NCBI RefSeq assembly: GCF_019049245.1
Contig: NZ_JAGMUK010000182.1
Location: 15,690 to 79,689, forward strand
Length of the DNA: 64,000 bases
Direction of reading: 5' to 3'
Origin: Streptomyces sp. AC555_RSS877
Lineage (GTDB): Bacteria > Actinomycetota > Actinomycetes > Streptomycetales > Streptomycetaceae
Part shown: positions 8,670-16,724 of the stretch, piece after piece
How the letters are laid out: the number at the start of each line of letters is the position of its first letter
Position numbering within the stretch: the first letter of the stretch is position 1
Program-made: the position numbers and the translations under genes
Notes under the pieces: generated by a model
What the model was told of the DNA's origin: nothing
Seen by the model: the letters and a program-made list of their open reading frames with translations, nothing else
Database searches by the model: none

Positions 8670-9264
8670 ACGGCTGCCCCAGGACCTGAACCATGGGAAG
8701 CACGATCCACACCGACGGACGTCGCTGCCGATCACCTCGCACGCGGTGGACAGTCCTGCGACGCTCCGCCGGCCCGCCCAGGCGGCCTCGGGCGGCTGTC
8801 CGGACCCGGCACCCGACGCAGGGCAGACACACACCTGTCCGACACGCTCTCAGCCGGCTCGCATACGGGCCACTGGACAGCCCCTCCGGCTCCGCGTCAC
8901 CGCCGACGACGACGTGGCGCTGGCGATGCCGGCGGCGATGAACCCGCCCCCGGGCCCGGCCGGGATTCGCCGCGCGTGCGGTCGGGCTCGGCGCACTGGC
9001 CGCCGAAAGGGCCTCGACGTCGAGTACCAGCTGGGTGAGTACATCGGCCGGGTCAGAGAAGCCCTCTGATCACCCCCGGCCGCACCCACGACCGACCGCA
9101 GCGTCCCACAGGGCGCCCGTAGGCGCCGCAACACCCCGGGCAGCTTCCATCCCCCACCCATCAGGGTTCCCACGGCGGCCGGGCACGTCTCAACGGCAGC
9201 CCGGCCGCCGGCTCTCCTGGCCGGAGGGCCCCGCCGCACCCACCGGGGTCCGAACACGGGCATA
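8670..9264. other. Intergenic, possible gene relic near 9000
   Basis: About 600 bases with no intact gene. A short stretch near 9010-9069 reads GLDVEYQLGEYIGRVREAL before a stop. It looks like a genuine protein C-terminus, but no continuous gene leads into it. It may be a decayed gene end. Confidence 0.35.
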
Positions 9265-9288
9265 CATAGATGTCGATCAACATCTATG
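9265..9288. promoter_or_regulatory. 24-bp palindrome upstream of hydrolase
   Basis: A perfect inverted repeat CATAGATGT (9265-9273) / ACATCTATG (9280-9288) with a 6-base spacer lies in an AT-rich promoter region 63 bases before the hydrolase start. It is likely a second operator in addition to the site at 9304. Confidence 0.55.
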
Positions 9289-9303
9289 AGGTTGACTTTT
9301 TAT

Positions 9304-9317
9304 ATTACGACCGTCAT
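9304..9317. promoter_or_regulatory. TetR-type operator, site 1 of 6
   Basis: ATTACGACCGTCAT fits the palindrome AT-N-ACG-NN-CGT-N-AT that recurs at 10274, 11783, 13878, 15603 and 15782. It sits 34 bases upstream of the hydrolase ATG. Confidence 0.6.
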
Positions 9318-9350
9318 CGTATTGCTCATCCCTCCAGAAAGGCTCAGGCC

Positions 9351-10190
9351 ATGAGTGATACGCATGTGACCGCACCGACCCAGTACGTCGAGGTCGACGG
9401 CGACCGGTTCGCCTACCGACGCTGGGGCAAGCCCTCCGGCGTCCCGATCTTCCTCGTCCAGCACTTCCGCGGGGGAATGGACAACTGGGACCCCCTGCTC
9501 ACCGACGGCCTGGCCGAAGGCCGTGAGGTCATCCTGTTCAACGGGCGTGGCGTCGCCTCGTCGTCCGGTACTCCTCGCAACCGGGTCGAGGACATGGCCG
9601 ACGACATCGCCGCCGCCATCCAGGCGATGGGGCTGCAGCAGGTCGATCTGCTCGGCTTCTCGCTCGGCGGTTACCAGGCACAGGAGGTCACGCTGCGCCA
9701 CCCCCAGCTGGTGCGCAAGCTTCTCCTGCTCGGCACCGGGCTCCGGGGCGGGGACCCGACGATGGACCCCAAGGTGCCCGAGGTGGCACTGAATCCGGTC
9801 CCCGGCCTGGAGGACTTCCTCTTCCTGTTCTTCGGCCGCTCGGAGGCCGCGGTCGAGGCGGGCCGGGCCTTCTGGGAGCGACGCCACCAGCGGGCCGACC
9901 AGGACCCGCCGAGCTCACCCGCGGTCGCACAGGCGCAGTTCGAAGCGACGATGGCCTACGCGGAACCGCTGCCGGGCGAGAACCCCTACGCCTACCTGAA
10001 CGCGATCACCCAGCCGACGCTGGTCCTCAACGGCGAGAACGACGTGATGATCGCCTCGATCAACTCCTGGCACCTCGCCCAGAACATCCCCGACGCCCAG
10101 CTGCTCATCTACCCCGACGCCGGGCACGGAGCACAGTTCCAGTACCCCGAGCGGTTCCTGAAGCACGCGCTTCAGTTCCTCGACGAGTAG
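9351..10190 (+). CDS. Alpha/beta hydrolase
   Basis: This 279-residue cytoplasmic hydrolase has the elbow GFSLGG with nucleophile Ser104, an acid-loop region around NGENDVM, and His in PDAGHGAQF. A cap region follows the elbow. The oxyanion segment reads QHFRGGMDNWDP instead of HG-type. The ATG at 9351 is preferred over the longer frame from 9270 because that frame runs through two operator-like palindromes. It is a paralogue of the hydrolase at 12823-13695 (shared DNWDP, RGV, ASSSG/GASSG blocks). It is followed by an OYE reductase whose promoter carries the same operator, suggesting one regulon. Confidence 0.85.
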   Translation: MSDTHVTAPTQYVEVDGDRFAYRRWGKPSGVPIFLVQHFRGGMDNWDPLLTDGLAEGREVILFNGRGVASSSGTPRNRVEDMADDIAAAIQAMGLQQVDLLGFSLGGYQAQEVTLRHPQLVRKLLLLGTGLRGGDPTMDPKVPEVALNPVPGLEDFLFLFFGRSEAAVEAGRAFWERRHQRADQDPPSSPAVAQAQFEATMAYAEPLPGENPYAYLNAITQPTLVLNGENDVMIASINSWHLAQNIPDAQLLIYPDAGHGAQFQYPERFLKHALQFLDE

Positions 10191-10273
10191 ATGGCTGCGC
10201 ACGCAAGGCGAACGGCACGTCCTCGGCCGACGGCCGTTCCGGGCCATCTTGCGCCGCCCGCCACCAGCAAAGA

Positions 10274-10287
10274 ATCACGAACGTAAT
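10274..10287. promoter_or_regulatory. TetR-type operator, site 2 of 6
   Basis: The minus strand reads ATTACGTTCGTGAT, matching the shared palindrome. It lies about 100 bases upstream of the OYE start, in a region of low G+C. Confidence 0.6.
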
Positions 10288-10383
10288 GTAACTTTCCATG
10301 CTCATGGCGGATGCCTCATCGGATTCACGCCGGGAACGCCCGGCCTGCCGGATGTCCGCCACCAACAATCTGAGGAATCACGC

Positions 10384-11451
10384 ATGCTCGACAGCCTGTG
10401 GACCCCGACCGTCGCCGGAAAGATCTCCCTGCCGCACCGTCTGGCGATGTCACCCCTGACCCGCAGCAGGGCCACGCCGGAAGGTGTGCCGACCGAGCTG
10501 AACGCCGAGTACTACGCCCAGCGCGCCTCGCACGCCCTGATCATCACCGAGGGCACCCAGCCCTCCGCCGACGGCCAGGGCTACCCGGTGACCCCGGGCA
10601 TCTACACCGACGAGCACATCGCGGGCTGGCGCAAGGTCACCGACGCCGTGCACAAGGCCGATGGGCGCATCGTCATCCAGCTCATGCATGTCGGGCGGAT
10701 CTCGCATCCCGACAACACCCCCCACCACCGGCAGCCGGTGGCCCCCTCCGCGATCAAGCCGGCAGGCCAGACGTTCACCGGCTCCGGGATGCAGGAGATG
10801 CCGGAGCCCCGCGCACTGTCCACCGAGGAGGTCGCCGCGACGGTCGACGACTTCCGCCGCGCCGCCGCGGCCGCCATCGCGGCCGGCGCCGACGGCGTCG
10901 AGATCCACGGCGCCAACGGCTACCTGGTCCACCAGTTCCTCTTCCCCAGCACCAACCAGCGCACCGACCAGTACGGCGGCTCCCTCGACAACCGCATCCG
11001 CTTCGCGGTGGAGGTCGCCACCGCCGTGGCCGACGAGATCGGAGCCGACCGCACCGGCATCCGGCTCTCCCCCGGCAACCCCTTCCAGCTCGGCGACCTC
11101 GCGGAGGACGACACCCACGAGCTCTACCCGCACCTCGTGCGCGCCCTCGCCCCCCTCGACCTCGCCTACCTGCACCTCGCCCACGGCGGCGACGAGGAAC
11201 TCCTGGGCACACTGCGCGACCTGTGGCCGAACACGCTGCTCCTCAACCGGGCGGGCACCGACATCGCCACCCGCGCCAAGGACATCGACAACGGCATCGC
11301 CGACGTCATCACCGTGGGCTCGATGGCACTCGCCAACCCCGACCTGGTCGAGCGCATACGCGCCGGCGCACCCCTGAACACCCCCGACCCCGCCACCTTC
11401 TACGGCGGCGGCGCGGCCGGCTACACCGACTACCCCACCCACACCGCCTGA
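10384..11451 (+). CDS. NADH:flavin oxidoreductase, Old Yellow Enzyme family
   Basis: This 355-residue FMN-dependent ene-reductase is a TIM barrel. The N-terminus LPHRLAMSPLTRSRA binds flavin. ITEGTQPSADGQGYP and the pair EIHGANGYLVHQF with NQRTDQYGGS are hallmark OYE sequences that bind FMN and the substrate carbonyl. It reduces activated C=C bonds with NAD(P)H. The ATG at 10384 follows TGAGGAA. It shares a promoter motif with the hydrolase upstream and the TetR gene downstream. A second OYE is encoded at 56629-57738. Typical length for the family. Confidence 0.92.
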   Translation: MLDSLWTPTVAGKISLPHRLAMSPLTRSRATPEGVPTELNAEYYAQRASHALIITEGTQPSADGQGYPVTPGIYTDEHIAGWRKVTDAVHKADGRIVIQLMHVGRISHPDNTPHHRQPVAPSAIKPAGQTFTGSGMQEMPEPRALSTEEVAATVDDFRRAAAAAIAAGADGVEIHGANGYLVHQFLFPSTNQRTDQYGGSLDNRIRFAVEVATAVADEIGADRTGIRLSPGNPFQLGDLAEDDTHELYPHLVRALAPLDLAYLHLAHGGDEELLGTLRDLWPNTLLLNRAGTDIATRAKDIDNGIADVITVGSMALANPDLVERIRAGAPLNTPDPATFYGGGAAGYTDYPTHTA

Positions 11452-11463
11452 CCACAGCGCCCG

Positions 11464-11493
11464 GCGCCCGAGGCAATCGCTTCCCTCGGGCGC
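11464..11493 (+). terminator. Stem-loop terminator after OYE gene
   Basis: A perfect 10-bp stem GCGCCCGAGG / CCTCGGGCGC with a 10-base loop starts 13 bases after the stop. Nothing gene-like is seen between it and the TetR promoter at 11783. Confidence 0.7.
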
Positions 11494-11782
11494 TTCGGCG
11501 TACGCACGGCGTCGCATCCAGGCAGCGCCGCACATGCGCTCGCAACGCGAGCGGTACGCCGGCGACGAGGAGGTCCCGCCCCGCGGCTCCGGATCCGGAC
11601 TCGTCGCACCGGACGTGGACTCGGCCCCATCCCATGACTGCGGCTCGGGCTGAGCATCATTGCTCTCCTGATTGTCCGCGTGAGGGCGGCGAGCCGGGCG
11701 GCGGCCAAGGTCGCCACGCGAGCCCACGCTCTGCCGTCCGATGGGCGGCGTATCGGCCGCAATATCACCTGCCGACCATAAT

Positions 11783-11796
11783 ATTACGTGCGTCAG
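11783..11796. promoter_or_regulatory. TetR-type operator, site 3 of 6
   Basis: ATTACGTGCGTCAG, one base off the consensus, lies 59 bases before the GTG start of the TetR gene. This fits autoregulation. Confidence 0.6.
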
Positions 11797-11854
11797 GCCA
11801 TAGATTAGAATGGGATACGAGGCAATGGCCGGCAAAGTTGAGGGAGGAAACCCT

Positions 11855-12448
11855 GTGGCGCGCTACACCAAGGAGCACAAGCAGGTGACGCGGCAGCGGA
11901 TCATCGAGACCGCCGGCCACCGGTTCAAGCAGGACGGCATCGACGGCTCCGGGATCTCCACGCTGATGTCGGATGCCGGACTCACCAACGGAGCCTTCTA
12001 CGCCCACTTCGAATCCAAGGACGACCTCGTCGCCCACGTCGTCGCCGAGCAGCTGCGCACGCAGGTGGAGCAGTACGGCACGCTGCGGCCCGGCCTCGCC
12101 GGACTCGAGGATCTCATCCGCGGGTACCTGTCCCCCGAGCACCGGGACAACCCCGGCGACGGCTGCCCGTCAGCAGCCCTGCTCGACGAGATCGGCCGCT
12201 GCGGTGACGCGACCAAGGATGCCTACACCGACGGCGCCAAAGCCATCGTGGACGAGCTCGCCGCCCGCCTGGATCCGGAGGATCCGCAGTCCGCCCGCGG
12301 TCAGGCCATCGGGCTCTACGCCATGGCGGTGGGAACGCTGCAGCTGTCCCGCGCGCTCTCCGACCGGAAGTTCTCCGACGAGGTCCTCGAGCAGGGAGTC
12401 GAGAACGTCCTCGCCCTGGCGCGGTGCCGGTCGATACCGGCTGGGTGA
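11855..12448 (+). CDS. TetR/AcrR-family regulator, paralogue A
   Basis: This 197-residue repressor has an N-terminal HTH in which the recognition helix region reads GLTNGAFYAHFESKDDL. The C-terminal ligand domain is all-helical with DGCPSAALLDEIGRC. The GTG at 11855 is chosen because GGAGG sits just upstream; the longer frame from 11810 covers the promoter. Its HTH is nearly identical to that of the paralogue at 15858, so both should recognise the same operator, of which six copies are seen at 9.3-15.8 kb. It probably controls the flanking hydrolase and OYE genes. Confidence 0.9.
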   Translation: MARYTKEHKQVTRQRIIETAGHRFKQDGIDGSGISTLMSDAGLTNGAFYAHFESKDDLVAHVVAEQLRTQVEQYGTLRPGLAGLEDLIRGYLSPEHRDNPGDGCPSAALLDEIGRCGDATKDAYTDGAKAIVDELAARLDPEDPQSARGQAIGLYAMAVGTLQLSRALSDRKFSDEVLEQGVENVLALARCRSIPAG

Positions 12449-12748
12449 CCACCTGGCCAGGGCCAGGACGCCAGTGCCGCACCCGCGTTCGGCCGCCAGC
12501 GTGAGCAGGTGACCACCAGGGACACCTGCAATCTCGGAAACGGCACCGACGCGTCGGTCCCCCGCTCGTACCGCGGGAGGCGCTGCGCACATTCGATACG
12601 CCGTGGCGGCAGCGCAGGTCCTGGACCTGGGCCGGGCGCCCGGACGGGACGTCGACCACACCGTTCTCCGCATCGCCTTCCTGCACGGCACCGCCTCGGC
12701 GCCGTAGGGCAGAGAAGCGAGCAGGTCAGTCAGGTCGAACAGGTGACG
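12449..12748. other. Intergenic, no gene recognised
   Basis: About 300 bases between the TetR stop and the bidirectional terminator. Frames are open but show only shadow-like composition. Confidence 0.4.
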
Positions 12749-12781
12749 AGAGCCGTGACGCCCGCCGGGCGTCACGGCTCT
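12749..12781. terminator. Bidirectional terminator
   Basis: A perfect 15-bp stem AGAGCCGTGACGCCC / GGGCGTCACGGCTCT with loop GCC lies between the convergent TetR (+) and hydrolase (-) genes. Confidence 0.85.
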
Positions 12782-12822
12782 GAGTCAACATCCTCGGCCC
12801 GTACGCAGACCGCACCGCGGCC

Positions 12823-13695
12823 CTACGGCCGGCCGAAGAACTCGAGAGCCTTCGGCACGAACTGCTCGTGGTACTGGAAGATGCCGCCGTGGCCGCCGTC
12901 GGGGTAGATCACCAGCTCGGCGTTGGGCAGTCGCCGGGCCAGGTCATGCGTGTTCGACGTCGGAACCATGCGGTCGTCGTCACCGTTGGCGACGAGTACG
13001 GGCTGCTTGATGACGGACAGATCCTGCGGCTTTGCCAGCCCCCAGCGGTGGATGGCCTTGAGCTGGGAGAAGTAGGACTTGAGAGCGATCGCCTTGTCCC
13101 GGTCCTGAGTGCGCTCCTTCAGGCGGGCCAGGAACTCCTTGCCGGCCCGAATCCCGTTCGGGGTGCGGGTGAAGAAGAGGAACTGCTTGACGTCCTGAAG
13201 GGTGAGCAGTGCCCGGAGGGTGTCGTAGTGCGAGATCCGGGTCACGTTCTTGATGCCCTCGCCGCCGGCCGGGCCGGTGCCCGCGAGGATCAGCCTGCGG
13301 ATGAGCTGCGGATCGGTCCGGGCGATCACCTGGGCGATCATGGCGCCCATCGAGAAGCTGAGGACGTCCACCTGCTCGAAGCCCAGCGCGCGGATGAAGG
13401 TGACGGCGTCCTTGGCCATCTCCTCGATGGTCTTCGGCGTCTCGCCGCTGGACGCGCCCACGCCCCTGTTGTCGAACGTGATCACCCGGTGCTTGGCGGC
13501 GATGCCGTCGACGACCCGGGGGTCCCAGTTGTCCAGGACCGCGGCGAGGTGGGTGATGAAGATGACCGGCATGCCGGTCCGGGGGCCGAGGTCGCGGTAG
13601 GCGAAGGTCACTCCGTCGGCGGTGACGGTGCGGGTCTGCGCGTTCTTGTACGACGTCACCACGTCGCCATCGCCTCGTGTTTCGCGTGCGTTCAC
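12823..13695 (-). CDS. Alpha/beta hydrolase, paralogue of 9351-10190
   Basis: This hydrolase of about 290 residues has the elbow SFSMGA with Ser115, an acid-loop region at GDDDRMV, and the His motif PDGGHGGIF. The core DNWDPRVVDGIAAKHRVITF parallels the hydrolase at 9351. I prefer the GTG at 13695 because GAAGGG (13704-13709, minus strand) lies 8 bases upstream. A GTG at 13728 would add 11 residues. It converges on TetR paralogue A across a strong terminator. A copy of the shared operator lies 180 bases upstream. Substrate unknown; the family includes esterases and C-C hydrolases. Confidence 0.86.
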   Translation of the reverse strand: MNARETRGDGDVVTSYKNAQTRTVTADGVTFAYRDLGPRTGMPVIFITHLAAVLDNWDPRVVDGIAAKHRVITFDNRGVGASSGETPKTIEEMAKDAVTFIRALGFEQVDVLSFSMGAMIAQVIARTDPQLIRRLILAGTGPAGGEGIKNVTRISHYDTLRALLTLQDVKQFLFFTRTPNGIRAGKEFLARLKERTQDRDKAIALKSYFSQLKAIHRWGLAKPQDLSVIKQPVLVANGDDDRMVPTSNTHDLARRLPNAELVIYPDGGHGGIFQYHEQFVPKALEFFGRP

Positions 13696-13877
13696 GGTCG
13701 TGCCCTTCGATGTGTGGGTTACCGCCACTGTGCGCCAATTTCTGCTTCCTCACAGGTGGGCGCAGAGCGGTTCCCGGCCTCCCGGCTGCGACTGCAGTCC
13801 GGAGTCGGCGGTCAGAGGAGGCCCAGGAAGTGGGAAACCCCTTGGATCAGGTCCCTGAACAACCCGTCGACCATTGA

Positions 13878-13891
13878 AGTATGACCATAAT
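13878..13891. promoter_or_regulatory. TetR-type operator, site 4 of 6
   Basis: The minus strand reads ATTATGGTCATACT, the ATG/CAT variant of the shared palindrome with one mismatch. It lies upstream of the minus-strand hydrolase. Confidence 0.5.
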
Positions 13892-13985
13892 TTCATCAGG
13901 GTGCAAGTGGGCGGGCCGGACGGAACCCACAGCGGCGGAATCACGGGTTCCCCGGACGTCGGGGGTGGCACCAGGGCAGGAGCGG

Positions 13986-14240
13986 CTCACCTTCGCCGGC
14001 GGCCACGAGACGCTGGTCATGACCGGCGAGCCGTGGCCGTCCGGTCCCGGACCGGGGACAGCCGACGATCTGCACGACGGACTTCGATGCCCGGCTGAGG
14101 ACGACGCCTGGCTGCGCCCCGGATTTCAGGACGAGGACTGGGCCGGAGTGCGCACCGTGGACCACGACGACGCCCGCGTCAGCCCCGAACCCCCGCCACC
14201 GGTACGGCGCAACTCCCGCCTGCACCCGCAGCGGACCTGG
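13986..14240 (+). pseudogene. Alpha-L-rhamnosidase (GH78) fragment
   Basis: The frame reads LVMTGEPWPSGPG, then DDLHDG, then DAWLRPGFQDEDWAGVRTVD, then PPVRR. This is the pattern of the substrate-binding domain that precedes the catalytic domain of bacterial GH78 alpha-L-rhamnosidases (the 'toxYDARxExPGWxxPGFDDxxW' type region). Only about 85 residues remain of roughly 900-1000. The frame then passes directly into a GH3 relic, so two unrelated glycosidase genes have been fused by deletion. No start codon or catalytic domain survives. Confidence 0.65.
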
Positions 14241-14960
14241 TGCAGCGCTTGCGGCGCTCGTCGGCAACACCGTCGGCCTGACCGGGGAAGGCCGCTCCAT
14301 GGCGACGCTGGAGCTCATGGGACGTCAGATCGCACTCCTCGACGCCCTGCGGAAGCTCGACCGGCCCTTCGTCGTCCTGGTCCAGGGCAAGCCCTCGACC
14401 CTGCCCGCCCCGGCACTCGGCGCGGACGCCATCGTCCAGGCCTTCACCCAGGGGATGCAGGCGTCGGGCGGTCGCCGAGCTCTTGCTCGGGCGCACCGAG
14501 CCGAGCGGGCGGCTGCCGGTCCACTACCAACCAGGTCCGGGGGCAGCACAGCTACAGGTGCGCCGATCTGACACAGGATCCGCTGTTCGCCTTCGGCGAG
14601 GACCTCAGCTGCACGGCGGTGCACGACTCGGACCCGACGATCCAGAATCCGTTGTCACGTCCACGGGGGCGCTGCGGGCCACGGTGACGCTGACCAGGGC
14701 GGGCCGCCGTCCGGCACGGGAGACTGTGCAGGCGTATGCCCGCGACCGCGTCACGAGCGTGACGTGGACCGATCGCGAAGTGAAGGCCTTCACCCAGGTC
14801 GGCGTCGAGCCGGGCGAACGGGTCGAGGTGATGATCGTCGTTCTCGCCGGTGACTGCACCGTCGTCGCTCGGGACGCCGCGTCGTCGGAGCGGATGAGTT
14901 CGAATCTCCTGCTCGGCAGCAGCTCACGCATCGTGGACCTCCTCTCCACCGCCTTCACCG
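14241..14960 (+). pseudogene. GH3 beta-glucosidase/xylosidase C-terminal remnant
   Basis: Joining frames gives the C-terminal part of a GH3 enzyme: VGNTVGLTGEGRSMATLEL, then LDALRKLDRPFVVLVQGKPS, then GRTEPSGRLPV, then DLTQDPLFAFGEDLS. It ends in the fibronectin-III-like domain (RRPARETVQAYARDRVTSVT, then EVKAFTQVGVEPGE). At least three frame changes occur near 14480, 14530 and 14640, so it is inactive. Together with the rhamnosidase piece it suggests a lost plant-glycoside utilisation locus. Confidence 0.82.
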
Positions 14961-15289
14961 TCGACCACCTGCACCGAGCGAGCGCTACGGCATCCGGGCC
15001 CGGCAGCGCGGTGATGCCCGGTGCGTGTGATCGTTTCACTGTGAGCGCGCGGGACGGGACGCTTCACGGTCTCTTCGCGAGACCCGGCACCGAGACAGAA
15101 TTGCGCGCCGCCGGGAGTCCCGGTCGCCGGACACCGCCAACGACGGGAGCAGGCCCGCGGACCCCTGTCCGCAGGACAGGCGCGGGGTGACGGCAGGCGG
15201 ACGACCAGTAATGCGTGCCGCCTGTCGCGTCGGGGAGCGCTACGAGGTCACGTCGCCGGTACGCACCGGCAGCCCAGGCTCGACGGTGA
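14961..15289. other. Intergenic, nothing recognised
   Basis: About 330 bases between the GH3 relic and the hydrolase relic. I see no coherent protein or strong secondary structure. Confidence 0.4.
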
Positions 15290-15384
15290 TGACGGCCGGA
15301 GCCGCGCATGCGCCGGTAGGTGAAGGTCGCGGAGGGACCCTCCACGGTGAGGTTCTCGGCCTTGTCTGCCAGATAGGCACTCAT
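15290..15384 (-). pseudogene. Alpha/beta hydrolase, N-terminal stub
   Basis: From an ATG at 15384 the frame reads MSAYLADKAENLTVEGPSAT then FTYRR. This matches the N-terminus of the same hydrolase group as 9351-10190 and 12823-13695. After about 28 residues the similarity stops and the frame becomes meaningless. It is the third member of this group in the region, deleted after its first strand. A shared operator lies about 220 bases upstream. Confidence 0.6.
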
Positions 15385-15602
15385 GACGTCCTTCTCCTGT
15401 GGGCGGGTGCCCGTCATGTCTCGCGGGTCTGCTCACGCAGCACACGCAAGACATGCCGGGTCTGCGGGGCCGCTGCCCTTGGCCGGCGCCCCATGCGGCG
15501 AGCCAGGGCTGTGGATCAGGCCGACAATCCGCTCGAACCGCTCGATCACCGGCTCGCTCCGATCACCCCGGAATCCACCGCGCCGAGCCGCAGGAAAATT
15601 AA

Positions 15603-15616
15603 ATTATGTCCATAAT
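15603..15616. promoter_or_regulatory. TetR-type operator, site 5 of 6
   Basis: ATTATGTCCATAAT is a perfect 6+6 inverted repeat matching the ATG/CAT version of the shared palindrome. It lies between the hydrolase stub (-) and TetR paralogue B (+). Confidence 0.55.
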
Positions 15617-15675
15617 GTTAAGCGGGCGACTCGGGCACGCGGGGGGTTCCTGTAGCGAGCGGAACCCGCGGCCCT

Positions 15676-15720
15676 GCCGCGGAACCGCCTGCGGGCCGGC
15701 GGCGCAAGCGGTTCCGCGGC
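15676..15720. terminator. Large GC-rich stem-loop
   Basis: 13-bp perfect arms GCCGCGGAACCGC (15676-15688) / GCGGTTCCGCGGC (15708-15720). A smaller hairpin GGGTTCC/GGAACCC lies at 15644-15667. It could be a terminator or structured leader upstream of the TetR promoter. Confidence 0.45.
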
Positions 15721-15781
15721 GGGAGCCGAGGAGCGGCGGCCCCGCCCCGCCCGCGAGAGCGCGGGAATCCGGGGCTATTGA

Positions 15782-15795
15782 ATTACGTTCACAAT
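15782..15795. promoter_or_regulatory. TetR-type operator, site 6 of 6
   Basis: ATTACGTTCACAAT, a near match to the shared palindrome, lies 62 bases before the GTG start of TetR paralogue B. Spacing is almost the same as at paralogue A. Confidence 0.55.
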
Positions 15796-15857
15796 ACAAT
15801 ACATTGGAGGAGCCGACGGAGAGCGAGCGGCCCACCCGGCGCGCAGAGGAGTGTGCG

Positions 15858-16463
15858 GTGCGATACAGGAAAGAGCACAAGCAGGCCACCCGGCAGAGGA
15901 TCATCGAGACAGCGGGCCGCCGCTTCAAGGAGGACGGCATCGACGGCTCAGGCATCGCGGCGCTCATGAAGGACGCCGGGCTGACCAACGGCGCCTTCTA
16001 CACCCACTTCACGTCCAAGGACGACCTGGTGGCCACCACGATCGCCGACCAGCTGCAGGCCCAGAACGCGACTATCGTCGCGCACGCGCAACCCGGTCGC
16101 GCCGGCCTCGAACAGATCGTGCGCTGGTACCTGTCCCCTTGGCACCGTGACAGCCGTGACGTCGGCTGCCCCTCCGCCGCCCTGCTCGACGAGATAGGGC
16201 GGTGCACACACCCCACCAAGCAGGCTTACACCGAGGGCGTACTGGTAATCGCCGACGGCATCGCCGCCCGCCTGGCGCCGGGCGACCCGCTCTCGGTCCG
16301 CCCCATGGCACTCAGCTCCTACGCCATGATGGCCGGCACACTCCAGCTCTCACGAGCCCTCGCCGACCCGCAACTCGCCGACCAAGTCCTCGACCAGGGC
16401 ATCCACAACGCCCTCGCACTGCTGGGCATCGAGCACGAAGGGGACACCAGGACGGCGCACTGA
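15858..16463 (+). CDS. TetR/AcrR-family regulator, paralogue B
   Basis: This 201-residue repressor is closely related to paralogue A (11855). Both share KEHKQ, TRQRIIETAG, RFK, DGIDGSGI, DAGLTNGAFY and CPSAALLDEIGRC. The recognition helix is identical, so cross-regulation is likely. The GTG at 15858 is preferred, with AGGAG at 15847-15851; the open frame upstream is promoter. It precedes a truncated alpha/beta hydrolase gene, echoing the regulator-hydrolase pairing of paralogue A, so the two loci look like a duplicated module. Confidence 0.9.
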   Translation: MRYRKEHKQATRQRIIETAGRRFKEDGIDGSGIAALMKDAGLTNGAFYTHFTSKDDLVATTIADQLQAQNATIVAHAQPGRAGLEQIVRWYLSPWHRDSRDVGCPSAALLDEIGRCTHPTKQAYTEGVLVIADGIAARLAPGDPLSVRPMALSSYAMMAGTLQLSRALADPQLADQVLDQGIHNALALLGIEHEGDTRTAH

Positions 16464-16724
16464 CCGGCGTACACACGGACACCGCGGAGCGCCCTGCGCA
16501 CCGCCCACGCCGCGCCACCCCCTCACCTGCGGCGCGACACCCCTACGAAGAGGCGTCCACTCGACACCCGGAGCCTGCACGCGGCCCCGTCCACCCCCTA
16601 CGCCCAGGCACGACGTCGCGGGCGTCGTCTGCCGCGAGGACCAGCCGGCCGGTCCGGGTTTCGTGGACTCGCCCAGGTGCCGCATCAGCTCGTCGTCAGG
16701 TCGTTCACGCTCATCCCGGTGCCC

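Noticed and set aside
7008..8834. 608-residue minus-strand open frame opposite prpE
   Set aside because: It is Val/Gly/Asp-rich low complexity, overlaps a well-supported CoA synthetase completely and has no ribosome site.
10450..11835. 461-residue minus-strand frame opposite the OYE gene
   Set aside because: Shadow composition; it crosses the OYE gene, its terminator and the TetR promoter.
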